This document shows, piece after piece, positions 13,201 through 13,425 of a DNA stretch of 13,425 bases. The notes beneath the pieces are model-generated. The model searched no databases, was not told the origin of the DNA, and saw only the letters and a program-made list of their open reading frames with translations. Position 1 is the stretch's first letter, and every line of letters begins with the position of its first letter. The stretch comes from Ruminococcus sp. UBA3665 (GTDB lineage Bacteria > Bacillota > Clostridia > Oscillospirales > Ruminococcaceae): positions 1 through 13,425 of the forward strand of contig DFJS01000041.1 of assembly GCA_002373165.1 (NCBI GenBank), given 5' to 3'. A program made the position numbers and the translations under genes.

Positions 13201-13425
13201 ATTACTCCCGTCGGAGTACACGCCGTCAAGCTTGTGATCGGCTTCGCCCAGGATTTTTTCTTTTTTCTTATCCTGGCCGGACAGAAACAGCGAGGTGAAA
13301 TCAAATGACTGTGCTTCGATTGAAATAGGATAAGCTGTCATAGTATCTTTCTGCAAATCCTGAATATAAGTATTAACGCCGTTAGAGAGCGACAGAATCA
13401 GGGCAATGCCGATGATGCCGATCGA
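10291..13425 (-). CDS. Large FtsX/MacB-type ABC transporter permease with repeat-bearing extracytoplasmic loop (N-terminus outside window)
   Basis: The frame is open from the right edge to the TAG at 10291-10293, giving 1044 visible residues. The first visible residues, SIGIIGIALILSLSNGV, are the first membrane helix of an FtsX-like permease, so a TTG at 13356 is not the start. In Clostridia such proteins often carry a fused N-terminal ATPase, which would lie outside. About 860 extracytoplasmic residues follow, including an acidic patch (HFDADDDDDKKIDD), a Glu/Ser/Thr-rich linker and 13 DLM-type repeats. The C-terminus (about 10290-10740) has three membrane helices with the FtsX signature ERTKEIGILRAIGASKQNI, ending IPARKAATKDPVTALRTE. 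MacB-type permeases act as mechanotransmitters for lipoprotein, peptide or antibiotic export or sensing; the substrate here is unknown. It converges on the recN cluster and shares its terminator. Confidence 0.92.
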   Translation of the reverse strand, partial: SIGIIGIALILSLSNGVNTYIQDLQKDTMTAYPISIEAQSFDFTSLFLSGQDKKKEKILGEADHKLDGVYSDGSNLEMASTFQTSIKKNNLTDFKTYLDDPASEINQYIGENGIVYNYDTRFSVFTHDENDVLVNTDGSTLSENNNYMVNMMLTTSFTSSMPSYSSNNFEQLMPGADGTLVSPTITDHYDLVYGSMPSAYNEVVLVLDKQNEIPLTSLYQLGFFPSEEYKTIMQDVRDGEEVALDARKLSYTEICSQKFYLVPECDLYEEQEDGLFKKIDSSDTEKIEKLLDNALELKISGIIRPNDKSDNQLINSAVGYTSALTEYLIDYTDKSDIVRAQEKQEKINILTGMHFDADDDDDKKIDDIKNYINKLGISEKAMMYQTVMMIEKMKFPDQEEPSETENHIQELSRMKEVFYAPQFISLSEIPETSEQETESGTEEPTEPESESELETEAESETEIPTESESEAETESETEEPTEPESESETETEIPTESESETETPTQPVTESETEALPPDLTPDMLMAYLEQLKNNIASAIGTEKENIEAAIENGRNSIIEKKEKFDRITDAGEDLMLSFYDTLKAISSLGKLIPDVSNMSQEDLLRMYLEQMGGGASGGMDMQDLISMYTSAAGMQNSLGGGGQSLQDLMSMYTAASGMQDLLSMAGNPASALGGASAQDLMSMYTAASGVSQDDLMKQYLQSMGGGSAGTSAQDLMSAYAAASGSSMDDLLNTYAASTGMSKEDLMKMYTMQAESESGTAGKKPMSMEDMMKAYMDGSMSQEELMKIYADQQGLSQDDMQEMMQLAGMSETELAAKMDDYMQSPKESTLLELYDRYIASGSYDDNMSSFGVVSMNAPSSIELYVDSFEAKEQIQKCIDLYNQDVSEENQIRYTDYVGLLMSSVTTIVNVISYILIAFVAVSLVVSSIMIGIITYISVLERTKEIGILRAIGASKQNISQVFNAETFIIGLCSGLIGVGMTELILIPANLVIHALADTDAVSAALPFIAGIILVIISVVLTLIGGLIPARKAATKDPVTALRTE
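10960..11631 (-). repeat. Tandem array of about 13 DLMxxY-type protein repeats in the permease loop
   Basis: These 224 codons hold about 13 related units spaced roughly 14-23 residues apart. In reading order they are MSQEDLLRMYLEQM, MDMQDLISMYTSAAG, QSLQDLMSMYTAASG, MQDLLSMAG, ASAQDLMSMYTAASG, VSQDDLMKQYLQSMG, TSAQDLMSAYAAASG, SSMDDLLNTYAASTG, MSKEDLMKMYTMQ, MSMEDMMKAYMDG, MSQEELMKIYADQQG, LSQDDMQEMMQLAG and MSETELAAKMDDYM. The rough consensus is S-x-(D/E/Q)-D-L-M-x-x-Y-x-x-x-x-G. The Ser with following acidic residues looks like a helix N-cap, so each unit may be one short helix separated by Gly-rich turns. On DNA, GACATCAGATCCTG (plus strand) recurs exactly at 11273, 11378 and 11474, showing recent duplication of 32-35-residue blocks. 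Confidence 0.88.
11884..12135 (-). repeat. Glu/Ser/Thr-rich low-complexity linker with internal duplication
   Basis: These 84 residues contain 36 Glu, with Ser, Thr and Pro making up most of the rest. TEEPTEPESES occurs twice, 36 residues apart, and TEIPTESESE occurs twice, 30 residues apart, so the linker arose at least partly by duplication with a six-residue length change. It lies in the extracytoplasmic part of the permease, on the N-terminal side of the DLM repeat array. It is probably an extended, strongly acidic and disordered spacer, similar in style to the Pro/Thr/Ser/Glu linkers of clostridial surface proteins. Confidence 0.9.

Noticed and set aside
13354..13356. TTG at 13356 as the start of the large permease
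   Set aside because: The frame continues to the right edge and encodes SIGIIGIALILSLSNGV, the conserved first membrane helix, so the true start is outside the window.

Overview
The window looks like a chromosome segment of an endospore-lineage Firmicute, most likely a Clostridia member near Ruminococcus (Oscillospiraceae). This rests on a SpoIIIAH C-terminus followed by the conserved Firmicutes order of an Asp23-family gene, nusB, xseA, ispA, dxs, tlyA, nadK, argR and recN, with moderate GC content. The genus is an inference. No IS element, tRNA, rRNA, CRISPR array or phage gene was seen. No gene-free stretch exceeds 300 bases; the longest is the 96-base promoter region before the Asp23 gene.

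Layout, left to right. (1) Bases 2-466 hold the 3' end of spoIIIAH, cut by the window edge. (2) A strong sigma-A-type promoter (485-513) precedes a tightly packed plus-strand cluster, 563-10249: Asp23/Gls24-family protein, nusB, xseA, ispA, divergent-PAP2 protein, dxs, tlyA, a membrane-anchored metallophosphoesterase, nadK, argR, recN and a 59-residue small protein. Most genes overlap or nearly touch, so co-transcription is likely. (3) A hairpin at 10256-10287 sits between convergent genes and acts mainly for the minus strand. (4) From 10291 to the right edge the minus strand encodes one very large FtsX/MacB-type ABC permease, incomplete at its N-terminus.

The plus-strand cluster mixes informational functions (NusB antitermination, TlyA rRNA methylation, RecN and ExoVII DNA repair) with isoprenoid precursor synthesis (Dxs supplies DXP to the MEP pathway, IspA elongates prenyl diphosphates, and the PAP2-like membrane protein may act on a lipid phosphate), NADP supply (NadK) and arginine control (ArgR). 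Compared with the Bacillus subtilis order, accB/accC, folD and xseB are missing here. spoIVB and spo0A, which usually follow recN, are replaced by a small ORF, a terminator and a convergent transporter.

The most notable points are: an ExoVII large subunit that keeps its OB-fold, catalytic residues and C-terminal module but lacks the long helical XseB-binding segment, with xseB itself also absent from its usual place; an ABC permease whose extracytoplasmic loop carries about 13 tandem DLMxxY-type repeats and an 84-residue Glu/Ser/Thr linker with an internal duplication; and an IspA with alanine at the chain-length-controlling position before the first Asp-rich motif, suggesting a product longer than farnesyl diphosphate.
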